DNA of 17,260 nt from Nitrosomonadales bacterium (GCA_003104895.1 PQAG01000113.1:1514-18773), one strand, 5' to 3'; counted from the stretch's first letter, positions 7,835-15,985 are shown. The notes: generated from the letters alone by a model not told the origin. Made by a program: numbers and translations.

Positions 7835-7995
7835 TGCAAACCCTTCACACCAAGCGCGGGTGGGTTTGCAAAAACACTACGTCCTGCCTAGGAGGCATAG
7901 TTGTTGGATTTCCATCAGATCCAAGATATTGGGCTACGAAAAATAAGGGACCGTTCCACCCGACAAAAGACCACAGTAATATGGAATCGAGTTAA
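7834..7995 (+). CDS. Possible 53-codon small ORF filling the gap between two operon genes
   Basis: The ATG shares a base with the stop of the preceding GT9 gene (TAATG), and GAGG at 7821-7824 lies 9 nt upstream. The frame stays open for 53 codons and stops 2 nt before the next gene's ATG. The predicted peptide (MQTLHTKRGWVCKNTTSCL at the start) has two cysteines, several aromatic residues, no clear membrane segment and no family that I recognise. The fit between two coupled genes favours a real small protein, but the composition is unremarkable and the same DNA holds three small dyads. It could equally be an untranslated spacer or a worn gene fragment. Confidence 0.3.
   Translation: MQTLHTKRGWVCKNTTSCLGGIVVGFPSDPRYWATKNKGPFHPTKDHSNMESS
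7836..7869 (+). other. Imperfect hairpin in the GT9-GT4 gap
   Basis: GCAAACCC (7836-7843) pairs perfectly with GGGTTTGC (7862-7869), and an inner ACC/GGT can extend the stem after a 5-nt bulge. No T-run follows on the plus strand, so a classical intrinsic terminator is unlikely. It could attenuate or stabilise the transcript between the two genes, or be incidental to the small ORF there. Confidence 0.35.
7885..7924 (+). other. Two short dyads in the GT9-GT4 gap
   Basis: TGCCT (7885-7889) pairs with AGGCA (7893-7897) around a 3-nt loop. TTGGAT (7904-7909) pairs with ATCCAA (7919-7924) around 9 nt, a 21-bp dyad of operator-like size. No convincing -35/-10 pair was found beside them; TTGTTG at 7901 with an AT-rich hexamer near 7925 is only marginal. 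Either a small regulatory RNA structure or chance. Confidence 0.25.
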
Positions 7996-7997
7996 GT

Positions 7998-9089
7998 ATG
8001 TTCACAGTTATGCATACCGAGTCTTCCATGGGTTGGGGGGGGCAAGAAAATCGCACCCTGAATGAAGCCATCGGCTTAAGAAAGTTGGGTGTCAGAATTG
8101 TCATTCTTTGCCAGCCAGCCAGCAAACTTGCCGTTCGTGCCCAGGAAAATGGTATTGAAGTCAGAATGGTGAAGATGCGTAAAAGCTTCGACTTGACCGC
8201 CATATGGGAAATCATGCGGGTGATTTTTGAAGAACGTGTGGACATCATCAACACGCATAGTGGCCGGGATAGCATCCTGGCCGGAATTGCCGGACGTCTC
8301 AGCAGAAAAAAACCCGTTATCGTAAGAACCCGCCATCTGGCATTACCGATTACATCGAAACTCACTTATAGCGGGCTTCCTCACAGAGTAGTCGCAGTCA
8401 GCGAATACGTTCGCCAATATCTGATTAGCCAGGGTATTCCGGCAGAACGCGTTACAACGATCACAACAGGAGTAGATCTTTCCCGGTTTACGCCTGAAGC
8501 GGGAGCGGGAACGCTCAGGCAAGAACTCAAGCTAGATGAGCATGCCCTACTGGTCGGCACCATAGCCATCCTGCGTATCAAGAAAGGGCACCATGTTCTC
8601 CTTGAGGCCATACCGAAAATTCTCGAGGCAGTCCCCAACGCTATTTTCATCTTTGCGGGAGATGGTCCCCAACACAAGAACATTTCAAGGGCGATTGAGG
8701 AAAAAAACCTGACTAAGCACGTCCTGCTGCTAGGTTTAAGAAGAGACATTCCAAAAATTCTGGAAACTATCGATCTGTTTGTCTTGCCCACCCTTGAGGA
8801 AGCCTTGGGCACTTCGTTTCTTGAAGCCATGGCAATGAAAAAGCCCGTTATCGGAACACGTGTTGGCGGTGTTCCAGAGGTTATAAATGAAGGCAAAAAT
8901 GGCCTGCTGGTTAACCCAGGGGACGCGGCAGAGCTGGCAAGTGCGGTCATTCATTTGCTTAAAAATCCTGCATTGGCACAATCAATGGGAGAACAGGGGA
9001 GAACGTTCGCCACGACTGAGTTCACCGTTGACCGAATGTGCCTGCGCATGCATGAGTTGTATCAAACGCTTCTTTCCGTCCAGGTTTAA
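7998..9089 (+). CDS. Glycosyltransferase family 4
   Basis: A 363-residue GT-B glycosyltransferase. The N-terminal acceptor domain starts MFTVMHTESSMGWGGQENRTL, with the glycine-rich loop after the first strand. The donor domain (from about 175) has VGTIAILRIKKGHHVLLEA and ends the active site with Glu268 and Glu276 (E-x7-E, in EEALGTSFLEAMAMKKP), then TRVGGVPEVI and a final helix. All expected GT4 residues are present. It acts in the cytoplasm on a nucleotide or lipid-linked sugar; neither donor nor acceptor can be read from sequence. It follows the 163-bp gap and stands 17 nt before the deacetylase gene, whose product may modify the sugar this enzyme or its neighbours add. Confidence 0.88.
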   Translation: MFTVMHTESSMGWGGQENRTLNEAIGLRKLGVRIVILCQPASKLAVRAQENGIEVRMVKMRKSFDLTAIWEIMRVIFEERVDIINTHSGRDSILAGIAGRLSRKKPVIVRTRHLALPITSKLTYSGLPHRVVAVSEYVRQYLISQGIPAERVTTITTGVDLSRFTPEAGAGTLRQELKLDEHALLVGTIAILRIKKGHHVLLEAIPKILEAVPNAIFIFAGDGPQHKNISRAIEEKNLTKHVLLLGLRRDIPKILETIDLFVLPTLEEALGTSFLEAMAMKKPVIGTRVGGVPEVINEGKNGLLVNPGDAAELASAVIHLLKNPALAQSMGEQGRTFATTEFTVDRMCLRMHELYQTLLSVQV

Positions 9090-9106
9090 CACGCGCAAAA
9101 CCTCAC

Positions 9107-9919
9107 ATGAGCCTTACCAAATCTATCCCAGTTCTGATGTACCACCATGTCAGCCCCAGCCCGGGGCTAGTTACAGTTTCGCCTCAGAATTTCGAGCTGC
9201 AAATGCAAGCGCTCGCAAACGAAGGCTATTCCACATTGACCGCAGATCAATTCCTGGGATTTCTGCGGGGTCACAATGACGTACCCGCTCGCAGCGTATT
9301 AATCACCTTTGACGACGGCTATCTAGATAATTACGTCTATGCTTTTCCGACCATGAGGCGACTCTGCCTCCATGGTGTCATCTTCGCCGTGACCAGTTGG
9401 ATTGGTGAGGGCCCGGCGCGAACTGGGCAAACCCTGCCGTGCCCAAACCATAAAACGTGCAAAGCGGCGATTACCCGTGGCGACACAGACCAAGTCATGC
9501 TGCGCTGGTCTGAGATCAAAGAGATGGAGGCCGGCGGCGCCATCGAAGTACATAGTCACACCCATACGCACACCCGCTGGGACAAACAAATCTCCAACCC
9601 CCAGGCACGTCTGGAAAAAATACGCGAAGAACTGGCTGATTCCAGGGCCACACTGGAAGCCCAGCTCGGCCGCCACAGCCGCCATCTCTGCTGGCCTCAG
9701 GGCTATTTCCAACCCGATTATCAAGAGGTTGCACGAACTCTGGGGTATGAGGTGCTTTACACCACCAGACGACATCTCAATACCCCAAAAACATCTCTAC
9801 AGAACATCGGTCGCATCGTAGTCAAGGACAAGGATGGAAAGTGGCTCTCAAGCCGTCTGCGTCTATATAGAACCCCCCTGCTGGGACGCCTCTACACCTG
9901 GATCAGAGGGGCCGACTAA
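9107..9919 (+). CDS. Polysaccharide deacetylase (NodB-homology) family protein
   Basis: A 270-residue carbohydrate esterase family 4-like enzyme, probably removing an N-acetyl group from a hexosamine in the growing lipopolysaccharide or its lipid-linked precursor. It opens IPVLMYHHVSP, a typical start for this branch. Motif 1 is TFDDGY with Asp69 and Asp70 (catalytic base and metal ligand). Motif 2 is SHTHTH with metal ligands His151 and His155. A conserved-looking insert with two cysteines, LPCPNHKTCKAA (about 109-120), lies between them; it may bind metal or a substrate. There is no signal peptide, so it likely works in the cytoplasm, fitting its place among glycosyltransferases. Its stop directly abuts the next ATG, indicating coupled translation. 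The actual substrate is unknown. Confidence 0.88.
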   Translation: MSLTKSIPVLMYHHVSPSPGLVTVSPQNFELQMQALANEGYSTLTADQFLGFLRGHNDVPARSVLITFDDGYLDNYVYAFPTMRRLCLHGVIFAVTSWIGEGPARTGQTLPCPNHKTCKAAITRGDTDQVMLRWSEIKEMEAGGAIEVHSHTHTHTRWDKQISNPQARLEKIREELADSRATLEAQLGRHSRHLCWPQGYFQPDYQEVARTLGYEVLYTTRRHLNTPKTSLQNIGRIVVKDKDGKWLSSRLRLYRTPLLGRLYTWIRGAD

Positions 9920-11095
9920 ATGCGCATCGCCTACATCGACCCCCATCCAGTACCAGACATTCTGCCTGCCACACTGCAAATTCTGCAAACTGTGGATGCA
10001 CTCGCAGAAGCTGGTTCGTCCGTGGACTTGATTACCCCTCAACCCCTCAACAACCTGACGCCGGCCGACGTGCTCGGACGGAATCTGGCCAACAAAGCCC
10101 ACCTGCTTTATTTGCCGGATATTCGCCAGCGGTGGTGGTTCCCTTCTTCATCCAACAAACCGTTCTACTTTCTGGCCCGACGCCTGCTGCGTCGCTCCCA
10201 GTATGATGCGATTCTGGTACGTAATCTTAAGTTGGCGGATTACCTGATCAGCCGTCCTCTGGGGATCCCCGTATTTTTTGAAACCCACGAAATATTCGCA
10301 CAAAGCTTCCGTGAACAGTTCCCCATGACATCGATTACCCGGAACCGCAAACTGGAAGCCCTGATTCGGCGTGAATCACTGGTTTACAGCCAGGCGCGAG
10401 GCATTATTTGCATCACCCAGCATTTGATTGAGGACATCAAGAGCCACTACGGCGTTAACACTCCTGCAGTGCTCGCGCCCGACGGCGTCGACCTTCATTT
10501 GGCCCAACCCTCCGGACGGCAGGCAGCATCCGACAAACCGCTCATGCTGTTATACTTGGGCAGTTTGCACCCTTGGAAGGGGGTGGAAATTCTGATCCGC
10601 GCAATGCCTTTCGTGGAAAGGGCAGAGTTGCACATTGCCGGCGGCACAGAGACCCGCATTGCCGAACTGAGCCGCCTGGCGCAGGAACTAAATATCGCCG
10701 GAAAAGTGGTATTTCTTGGTCCCATATCACCGGTAAGACGCTTCGAACTCATCGACAGGGCGGACATCTGTCTGCTGCCCCTGGCCAACACCAGCATCGG
10801 CAGCCGCTACACTTCTCCACTCAAATTGTTCGAATACATGGCCATGGGCAAGCCCATTATAATTTCTGACCTGCCCGCTATCCGCGAGGTACTTGTTCAG
10901 GCTGAATCAGCCTTGCTGGTGGAACCGGAAAACCCGTCTGCTATTGCAGAAGCCGTCACCCGTTTGCAGCAGAATACAGACCTCGCCAAGCAGTTGGGAG
11001 AACATGCCCGCCAGCTGGCGCACAACCGCTACTCTTGGCTGGCACGCGCGCAAAAAATTGCAAAATTCATGCAGCAACATATTCGGATGCCCTGA
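9920..11095 (+). CDS. Glycosyltransferase family 4
   Basis: A 391-residue GT-B enzyme. It starts MRIAYIDPHPVPDILPATLQ, with the acceptor domain to about 200 including FFETHEIFAQSFREQFP. The donor domain has LYLGSLHPWKGVEILIRAM and SPLKLFEYMAMGKPIIISDLPAIREVL. The conserved Glu305 is in the LKLFEYMA form, the variant seen in one GT4 subgroup; the first Glu of the usual E-x7-E pair is not evident. The ATG immediately follows the deacetylase stop (TAAATG), so the two are probably expressed together. The role is addition of one sugar in the outer core or glycan; donor and linkage are unknown. Confidence 0.87.
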   Translation: MRIAYIDPHPVPDILPATLQILQTVDALAEAGSSVDLITPQPLNNLTPADVLGRNLANKAHLLYLPDIRQRWWFPSSSNKPFYFLARRLLRRSQYDAILVRNLKLADYLISRPLGIPVFFETHEIFAQSFREQFPMTSITRNRKLEALIRRESLVYSQARGIICITQHLIEDIKSHYGVNTPAVLAPDGVDLHLAQPSGRQAASDKPLMLLYLGSLHPWKGVEILIRAMPFVERAELHIAGGTETRIAELSRLAQELNIAGKVVFLGPISPVRRFELIDRADICLLPLANTSIGSRYTSPLKLFEYMAMGKPIIISDLPAIREVLVQAESALLVEPENPSAIAEAVTRLQQNTDLAKQLGEHARQLAHNRYSWLARAQKIAKFMQQHIRMP

Positions 11096-11101
11096 AGCAT
11101 A

Positions 11102-12223
11102 ATGGCGAGAATCGCATTTATCGATGTTACTGCCACCGTTACCTATGGCGGCATTCAGACCGCCATTTGGCAACTGGCGCAAGCTATCCACGACCTTGGC
11201 CACGAAGTAACCATATTCGGCGGTGAGGGTGACATTCGACCAGACCTCGGCGGGCGAGCAATCACCGTGCATACCTTTCCCTTCACTCCCCGTGAGCGCC
11301 TACCCAATTTTGGCAGCCGCTTTCGCAAAATTGCCGAACGCTTCTCTTTCGCTCGCCATGCCAAGGCAGCTGTCGTTGCTGGAAATTTCGATTGGGTAAT
11401 TCTCACCAAGCCATTGGATTTCTTTTGGCCCTGGCTCATGCCACGCACAGGCTCACACCGCTTCGCCTTAATGAGCGGAGGCACAGAATTTTTTGCTGGT
11501 GACCGCATCCTCGCAAAAAAAATCAATGCTTGGCTGGCTTGCAGCCATTTCAACGCCTGGCAGATTCAATCCCGCTACAAAAAGTTTCCCCATGTCATAT
11601 ATAACGGCGTAAACATCACCCAATTTGAATGCAGGCCAACAGATATCGAACTCCGTGCTGCGCTTGGCGCCACATCCGAAGATATTCTATTTGCCTATGC
11701 GGGCCGACTGGTGGGCTGGAAGGGTATGGGCGTAGCCTTGCGCGCACTCGCCCATCCTGTCATGCAGGGAACTCCCGCCAAACTCATGATAATCGGAGCG
11801 GGGCCACAACTCGCCGAGCTCAAACAACTGGCCAGCAAACTGGGCATTACGGACCGCGTTCTATTCCACGCCGCTATGCCACACTCGGAACTACCCAACA
11901 TGTACGCTGCAATGGATGTTGGCATCTTCCCAAGCATTGGGGATGAGGCTTTTGGCATTACCATTGCAGAAGCCATGAGTTGTGCTAAGCCAGTTATTGC
12001 CAGCTATATTGGCGGAATTCCAGAAGTAGTCGGCAATGAAGAGAGTTGTGGCTTGCTGACGCCCCCTGGCGACATCCTCGCGTTGGCCAATGCCATGAAA
12101 ATCCTTGCCTGCGATGCCGATTTGCGCCAACGCCTTGGGCTGGGGGCACGCGCCAGGATTACGCGCCTTTATACATGGGAGCTCTCAGCCAAACGCCTGC
12201 TTGTCGGGCTGGGACTGAAATAA
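11102..12223 (+). CDS. Glycosyltransferase family 4
   Basis: A 373-residue GT-B glycosyltransferase starting MARIAFIDVTATVTYGGIQTA, with the glycine-rich loop of the acceptor domain and a central ICYNGVNI-like hinge (VIYNGVNITQF). The donor domain has AGRLVGWKGMGVALRAL and the paired glutamates Glu282 and Glu290 in DEAFGITIAEAMSCAKP, followed by SYIGGIPEVVG. These are complete, so it should be active. Its start is 6 nt after the previous stop and its end 6 nt before the next start. It probably transfers a hexose to the oligosaccharide; specificity is unknown. Confidence 0.88.
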   Translation: MARIAFIDVTATVTYGGIQTAIWQLAQAIHDLGHEVTIFGGEGDIRPDLGGRAITVHTFPFTPRERLPNFGSRFRKIAERFSFARHAKAAVVAGNFDWVILTKPLDFFWPWLMPRTGSHRFALMSGGTEFFAGDRILAKKINAWLACSHFNAWQIQSRYKKFPHVIYNGVNITQFECRPTDIELRAALGATSEDILFAYAGRLVGWKGMGVALRALAHPVMQGTPAKLMIIGAGPQLAELKQLASKLGITDRVLFHAAMPHSELPNMYAAMDVGIFPSIGDEAFGITIAEAMSCAKPVIASYIGGIPEVVGNEESCGLLTPPGDILALANAMKILACDADLRQRLGLGARARITRLYTWELSAKRLLVGLGLK

Positions 12224-12229
12224 AGCGAA

Positions 12230-13384
12230 ATGAAAGTTGCTATTTATGTACCGCACGGCGCTGTCCCGGACAAAAGAGGCTTTGCACCCGCCATTGTCGC
12301 TTGGAATTTTGCCCTTCAACTGCGCCACCTTGACCCCTTCATGATTAGCGTCCAAGAAGATTATTGCGAAGCAACCGATACTATTGAAGGCATTCCAATC
12401 CGGCGATTGCACGAAAGCGCCCTCTACAACCGAATTTTCAAGAAAATTACACGCCTCGATCCTTGGCCACTCGACAAGCGTGCCGCTCATTTCGTAAACG
12501 ATATCGCCCCCGACATTTGCCATGTTCACCAACTTGAATTTGATGTTGAGCGCTTCTCTCACTGGATGAAAAAAAGGGTCCCCATTCTGGTGCATGCTCA
12601 TGTGACCAATAGAACCTTCAATCCGGTCAGAGGTATCGCGAATCGCTATATTGCCGTGTCCGATTATGTAAAGACTCAGCTCATTGAGAAAGGTTATCCT
12701 AGTGAGAAAGTGGCAGTCGTACGAAATGGCGTGGACACTACGCAATTCTCTCCAGCCAGTATCGACGAAAAGACGAGACTCCGTCTGGCGCTAAATATTC
12801 CTTCAGATTGCCGGGTGTTAACTTTTGTTGGGAGAAAACAAGAAGTAAAAGGATTTCATACCTTTCTTCAAACAGTGGTACGTTTGCTAGAAAGCCGTCA
12901 AGACATCTTTGTGATTGCCGCTGGCGGCGAACCCTTGGATTCGGTTGCCGAGGCAAGTTACGCCTCCAGACAAATTCTCCGTCAACGCCTGTCAGATACC
13001 CATCGATATCTTGACCTTACCTCACTGCCACATAATCAACTGTCGAATATCTATAAGATATCCGACATCACACTGCTCCCTTCTTTGACCGAACCCCAAG
13101 GAATGGTGGTACTCGAATCCATGGCATCCGGCTGCGTCACAATCAGTTCACGAGTTGGCGGCATTCCAGAGTCAATCACGCATGGCGTAAATGGCTATCT
13201 GCTCAACAAGCCTGAGGACGAGGAAGAAGCGCAACGTCTTGTGGAAGATGCGCTCGACAATATAAACAATCTCGACTCAATTCGAGCCGCAGCCCGGGGA
13301 GAAATTCTTCGCAAGTTTGACTGGCCTGTCGTAGCCGCTCAACTGGAGAAAATTTATTTATCTGCTCTGGAACGCCCCAATTGA
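12230..13384 (+). CDS. Glycosyltransferase family 4
   Basis: A 384-residue GT-B glycosyltransferase. The acceptor domain begins MKVAIYVPHGAVPDKRGFAP and includes DICHVHQLEFDVERFSHW. The hinge region has RNGVDTTQFSPAS. The donor domain shows FVGRKQEVKGFHTFLQTVV and Glu288/Glu296 in EPQGMVVLESMASGCV, then SRVGGIPESITHGVNGYLL, all typical of GT4. Its GC content is clearly lower than that of the 5' genes. It starts 6 nt after the previous gene, with AAAGCGAA as a weak ribosome site. Its last codons overlap the start of the ligase gene (TTGA), suggesting translational coupling. The sugar transferred is unknown. Confidence 0.87.
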   Translation: MKVAIYVPHGAVPDKRGFAPAIVAWNFALQLRHLDPFMISVQEDYCEATDTIEGIPIRRLHESALYNRIFKKITRLDPWPLDKRAAHFVNDIAPDICHVHQLEFDVERFSHWMKKRVPILVHAHVTNRTFNPVRGIANRYIAVSDYVKTQLIEKGYPSEKVAVVRNGVDTTQFSPASIDEKTRLRLALNIPSDCRVLTFVGRKQEVKGFHTFLQTVVRLLESRQDIFVIAAGGEPLDSVAEASYASRQILRQRLSDTHRYLDLTSLPHNQLSNIYKISDITLLPSLTEPQGMVVLESMASGCVTISSRVGGIPESITHGVNGYLLNKPEDEEEAQRLVEDALDNINNLDSIRAAARGEILRKFDWPVVAAQLEKIYLSALERPN

Positions 13385-14730
13385 GATTTCTCCAACTAGG
13401 CTGTCTTGCCGCATTATTATTTGTGTGGCCCATTCCTCATACCATCGCACTGCGTCACATATTGTTGATGATTGCCCTGCTGCTATTTGGCTATTCGGCC
13501 TATCAGATCGCAAATAGAAATAGCTTAAAAATATTGCGACTTCCTGTTGCACTTTATATCGCGCTAACGCTCTGGATCATCATCAATGCACTATTCATAT
13601 CCCCAGAAACTAGCTGGGCCCTGGTGGAAATCAAAGGGCAATGGCTCATGGGGCTTGCCAGCCTGATACTTGGAGTATTTGTCGCTCTTACGGCCCAGAA
13701 CCAGAAATTGTTCTCAAGCCGGACAATCCTGCTGATGATTGGTGGAACGCTGTTCGCACATGTCATTTACGCAGATGTCTCCACATTGGGAACCTTCATT
13801 TCAACAGGCATACTCCCCAAACGGGTAGGTGGGCTGACAGAAGGAATGGACAAGCTGAACTACCTAAACAATATGCTTATAGCCATTCTATTTACCGATT
13901 GCTTCTTCCGTATCACATTCCATAAGCGACAGCTACCATTCAACACCGCCTTACTAGCACTCGCCATAGGCTTGGCCTTATTTGGCTCTTACATCGAAGC
14001 AACACGTAATGGAATGGTGGCCCTGCTGATGCTGATCATTTCAGTGACGAGCCTATATTGGTTTGAAAACCGGGGCAGGATCAATCCCCGCCTATTAATT
14101 GGTGGCATCTTACTTTTCTTGGCGGCAGCGGCAACCTTTGGCTATTTGAGCTTCAAGGCAGACCCACGCTGGCAAAGCCTGGTCGACACCATTCCCATCG
14201 CACTCGATACGACTCAGCATAAAGCCTGGCTTGACGACAGCAAATACCCTTATCCAACCCTGCCCACGGGTGAAGTGGTAAATGGCTCAAATTACTCAAG
14301 GATAGCCTGGGCAAAAGAGGGCGCTTTGTTAGTCCGGGATCATCCTCTGGGCATAGGGTATGGGCGTGCCGCTTTTGGACATGGAATTACCGCCAAATAC
14401 GGCGAAGGCATCATCGGGGGCCATAGCCACAGCGGATTGATAGATTTTGCGGTTGCCACAGGACTCCCTGGGGTTGGCTTGTGGCTCGCTTTCGTTATTA
14501 GCCTGATGTATGTCGCGGTGAAACATTACTTGATGGACAATAACCCATTCGCCCTCATACTATTCTTCATAGTAAGCGGTTTTTCTGCCCGAATGGTCGT
14601 CGATAGCGTCATACGGGATCACATGCTAGAACAATTTCTCTTCCTCGTTGGATTTTTCGCCTTTGCTACAGTGGCCCGCATGCCCAATGTAGCAAATTAC
14701 AAAGAAATCACGCTCCCCAAAAAACAATAA
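13381..14730 (+). CDS. O-antigen ligase (WaaL/Wzy_C family) membrane protein
   Basis: A 449-residue polytopic inner-membrane protein with about 10-12 hydrophobic segments. In this family a large periplasmic loop (here about 255-360) holds the active site. It includes GSNYSRIAWAK with Arg307 and the sequence HSHSGLIDFAVATGLPG with His348 and His350, matching the conserved Arg and His of WaaL ligases, which move a lipid-linked glycan to lipid A-core. A Wzy-type polymerase belongs to the same superfamily and cannot be excluded, but the position next to msbA and core glycosyltransferases favours a ligase. The start is TTG 13381, overlapping the previous stop in TTGA; a later in-frame ATG (around codon 31) would cut into the first membrane segment. 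AT-rich compared with the rest of the window. Confidence 0.85.
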   Translation: MRFLQLGCLAALLFVWPIPHTIALRHILLMIALLLFGYSAYQIANRNSLKILRLPVALYIALTLWIIINALFISPETSWALVEIKGQWLMGLASLILGVFVALTAQNQKLFSSRTILLMIGGTLFAHVIYADVSTLGTFISTGILPKRVGGLTEGMDKLNYLNNMLIAILFTDCFFRITFHKRQLPFNTALLALAIGLALFGSYIEATRNGMVALLMLIISVTSLYWFENRGRINPRLLIGGILLFLAAAATFGYLSFKADPRWQSLVDTIPIALDTTQHKAWLDDSKYPYPTLPTGEVVNGSNYSRIAWAKEGALLVRDHPLGIGYGRAAFGHGITAKYGEGIIGGHSHSGLIDFAVATGLPGVGLWLAFVISLMYVAVKHYLMDNNPFALILFFIVSGFSARMVVDSVIRDHMLEQFLFLVGFFAFATVARMPNVANYKEITLPKKQ

Positions 14731-14766
14731 CCTTTTGAGATTTTCTCGGCACAGGAACCAAACTGC

Positions 14767-15846
14767 ATGGACAGTCTTACTTCAAAACTCCGCCTGAAGA
14801 TCATTGTCATCCGCCGGGATAACATAGGCGACTTAGTGTGCACCACACCCATCTTCCACGCATTAAGGTTACGTTATCCGGATGCCCACATCTGTGCACT
14901 GGTGAATAGCTACAACGTGGATGTACTCAGGAACAATCCGGATATAAACGAAATATACGCATACACCAAGGCCAAGCACAGGGAGAAAGGAGAGACCGTA
15001 TTAGGCGTTTACATTTCCCGGCTGCGACTATTCGCGAAAATACGTCGGCAACACTTCGATTACGCCATCATTGCCGGAGCACACTTCATTCCACGTGCAT
15101 TACGCCTCGCCCGAATGATTCGACCTCGACACATCCTGGGTTTTACTGAATCTGATCAATCAGGGTCTCGATATATCGATATTGGCATCCCTTACACTCA
15201 ACCCCACCCCATGCATGAGGTCGAAGATATCTTCAGATTGCTTGCCCCCCTTGGCATAGAAGGAAAGCCCCCGGAAACCAGGGTCATACCCGAGTCGACA
15301 GAGCTTGTAGAAGCCCAGAAAAAACTGCGACACAACGGCTTAACGACATCAGATGGGGTAATCGGAGTACATATCAGCGCACGAAAAATCAGCCAGCGCT
15401 GGCCAGCCACTCGCTTTGCCGAGCTTATCCAGAAATTACATGAACTGCATGGGAGGCAATTCATTCTGTTTTGGTCCCCCGGCGATGAAAACAACCCGCT
15501 ACATCCTGGTGACGACAGTAAAGCTAAAGAAATTATGGATGCTGTCCAAAATGTCCCTATTCTCGCCTATCCGACCCATCAGCTACGCGCATTAATAGGC
15601 GGGCTATCTCTCTGCGACATCGTGATTTGCAGCGACGGTGGCGCCATGCACCTTGCTGCAGGATTGGGGAAACCTATCCTGTGTTTCTTCGGAAAATCGG
15701 ATGCCGCACGCTGGCATCCCTGGGGGGTGCCTCACAGAGTGCTTCAGCCCGCAAGCCGTGAGGTCAACGACATCAGCGTGGAAGATGCGATGACAAGCTT
15801 TGCCAGTTTGCTGAACGACATCTCATCACAAGCGCCAGAGTGTTAA
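14767..15846 (+). CDS. Glycosyltransferase family 9 (heptosyltransferase-like)
   Basis: A 359-residue GT9 enzyme of the lipopolysaccharide heptosyltransferase superfamily. The N-terminus IIVIRRDNIGDLVCTTPIFHALRLRYP is the classic RxDxIGD-type opening (Arg-Arg-Asp-Asn-Ile-Gly-Asp). The donor site is ICSDGGAMHLAAGLGKPILCFFG, with Asp290 and His295 in the D-x4-H arrangement. The middle region has GVHISARKISQRWP, the usual turn before the donor domain. The start ATG 14767 has AGGA at 14754-14757, 9 nt upstream, better than most genes here. It follows the ligase by 36 bp and is the last intact gene of the cluster. Its stop codon overlaps the stop of a relic gene on the other strand in the palindrome GTTAAC. 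It probably transfers a heptose or related sugar, but the residue is not determined. Confidence 0.88.
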   Translation: MDSLTSKLRLKIIVIRRDNIGDLVCTTPIFHALRLRYPDAHICALVNSYNVDVLRNNPDINEIYAYTKAKHREKGETVLGVYISRLRLFAKIRRQHFDYAIIAGAHFIPRALRLARMIRPRHILGFTESDQSGSRYIDIGIPYTQPHPMHEVEDIFRLLAPLGIEGKPPETRVIPESTELVEAQKKLRHNGLTTSDGVIGVHISARKISQRWPATRFAELIQKLHELHGRQFILFWSPGDENNPLHPGDDSKAKEIMDAVQNVPILAYPTHQLRALIGGLSLCDIVICSDGGAMHLAAGLGKPILCFFGKSDAARWHPWGVPHRVLQPASREVNDISVEDAMTSFASLLNDISSQAPEC

Positions 15847-15973
15847 CCCAGAATCTTCAACCAGATTTTATCAAATTGTGATTTGACATCGATGAAGCAT
15901 CCACCGGGCACGACCTTGGCCGAATATTGCGAGAAAGGCTTCTTTGACCTGCTCCCTCCCCGCCATACCAGCC
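15843..15973 (-). pseudogene. C-terminal relic of a nucleotide-sugar dehydrogenase (TviB/WbpA-like)
   Basis: The minus strand ends with about 30 codons reading KVVPGGCFIDVKSQFD then a stop at 15843-15845. GGCFIDVKS is a hallmark of the C-terminal domain of UDP-sugar 6-dehydrogenases (NAD-dependent oxidation of the C6 alcohol of UDP-HexNAc or UDP-hexose to the acid, cytoplasm). Similarity is convincing only from about 15935 to 15879; the preceding codons to about 15973 are unclear and then join insertion-sequence DNA. All catalytic domains are missing, so it is a dead fragment. The last codons differ from the usual Trp-Arg-Leu type ending, indicating drift. It lies in the same orientation as the downstream sugar transferase gene and was probably once part of that operon. 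Confidence 0.7.
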
Positions 15974-15985
15974 TGAAGTAGAGAA

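Noticed and set aside
4866..8000. JUMPStart/ops element typical of RfaH-controlled LPS operons
   Set aside because: I looked for GGCGGTAG-type sequence before msbA and in the later gap and saw none.
15847..15972. Plus-strand frame ending TAG at 15978-15980 as a new small gene after the GT9
   Set aside because: No ribosome site and no family match, while the opposite strand encodes a recognisable dehydrogenase C-terminus.
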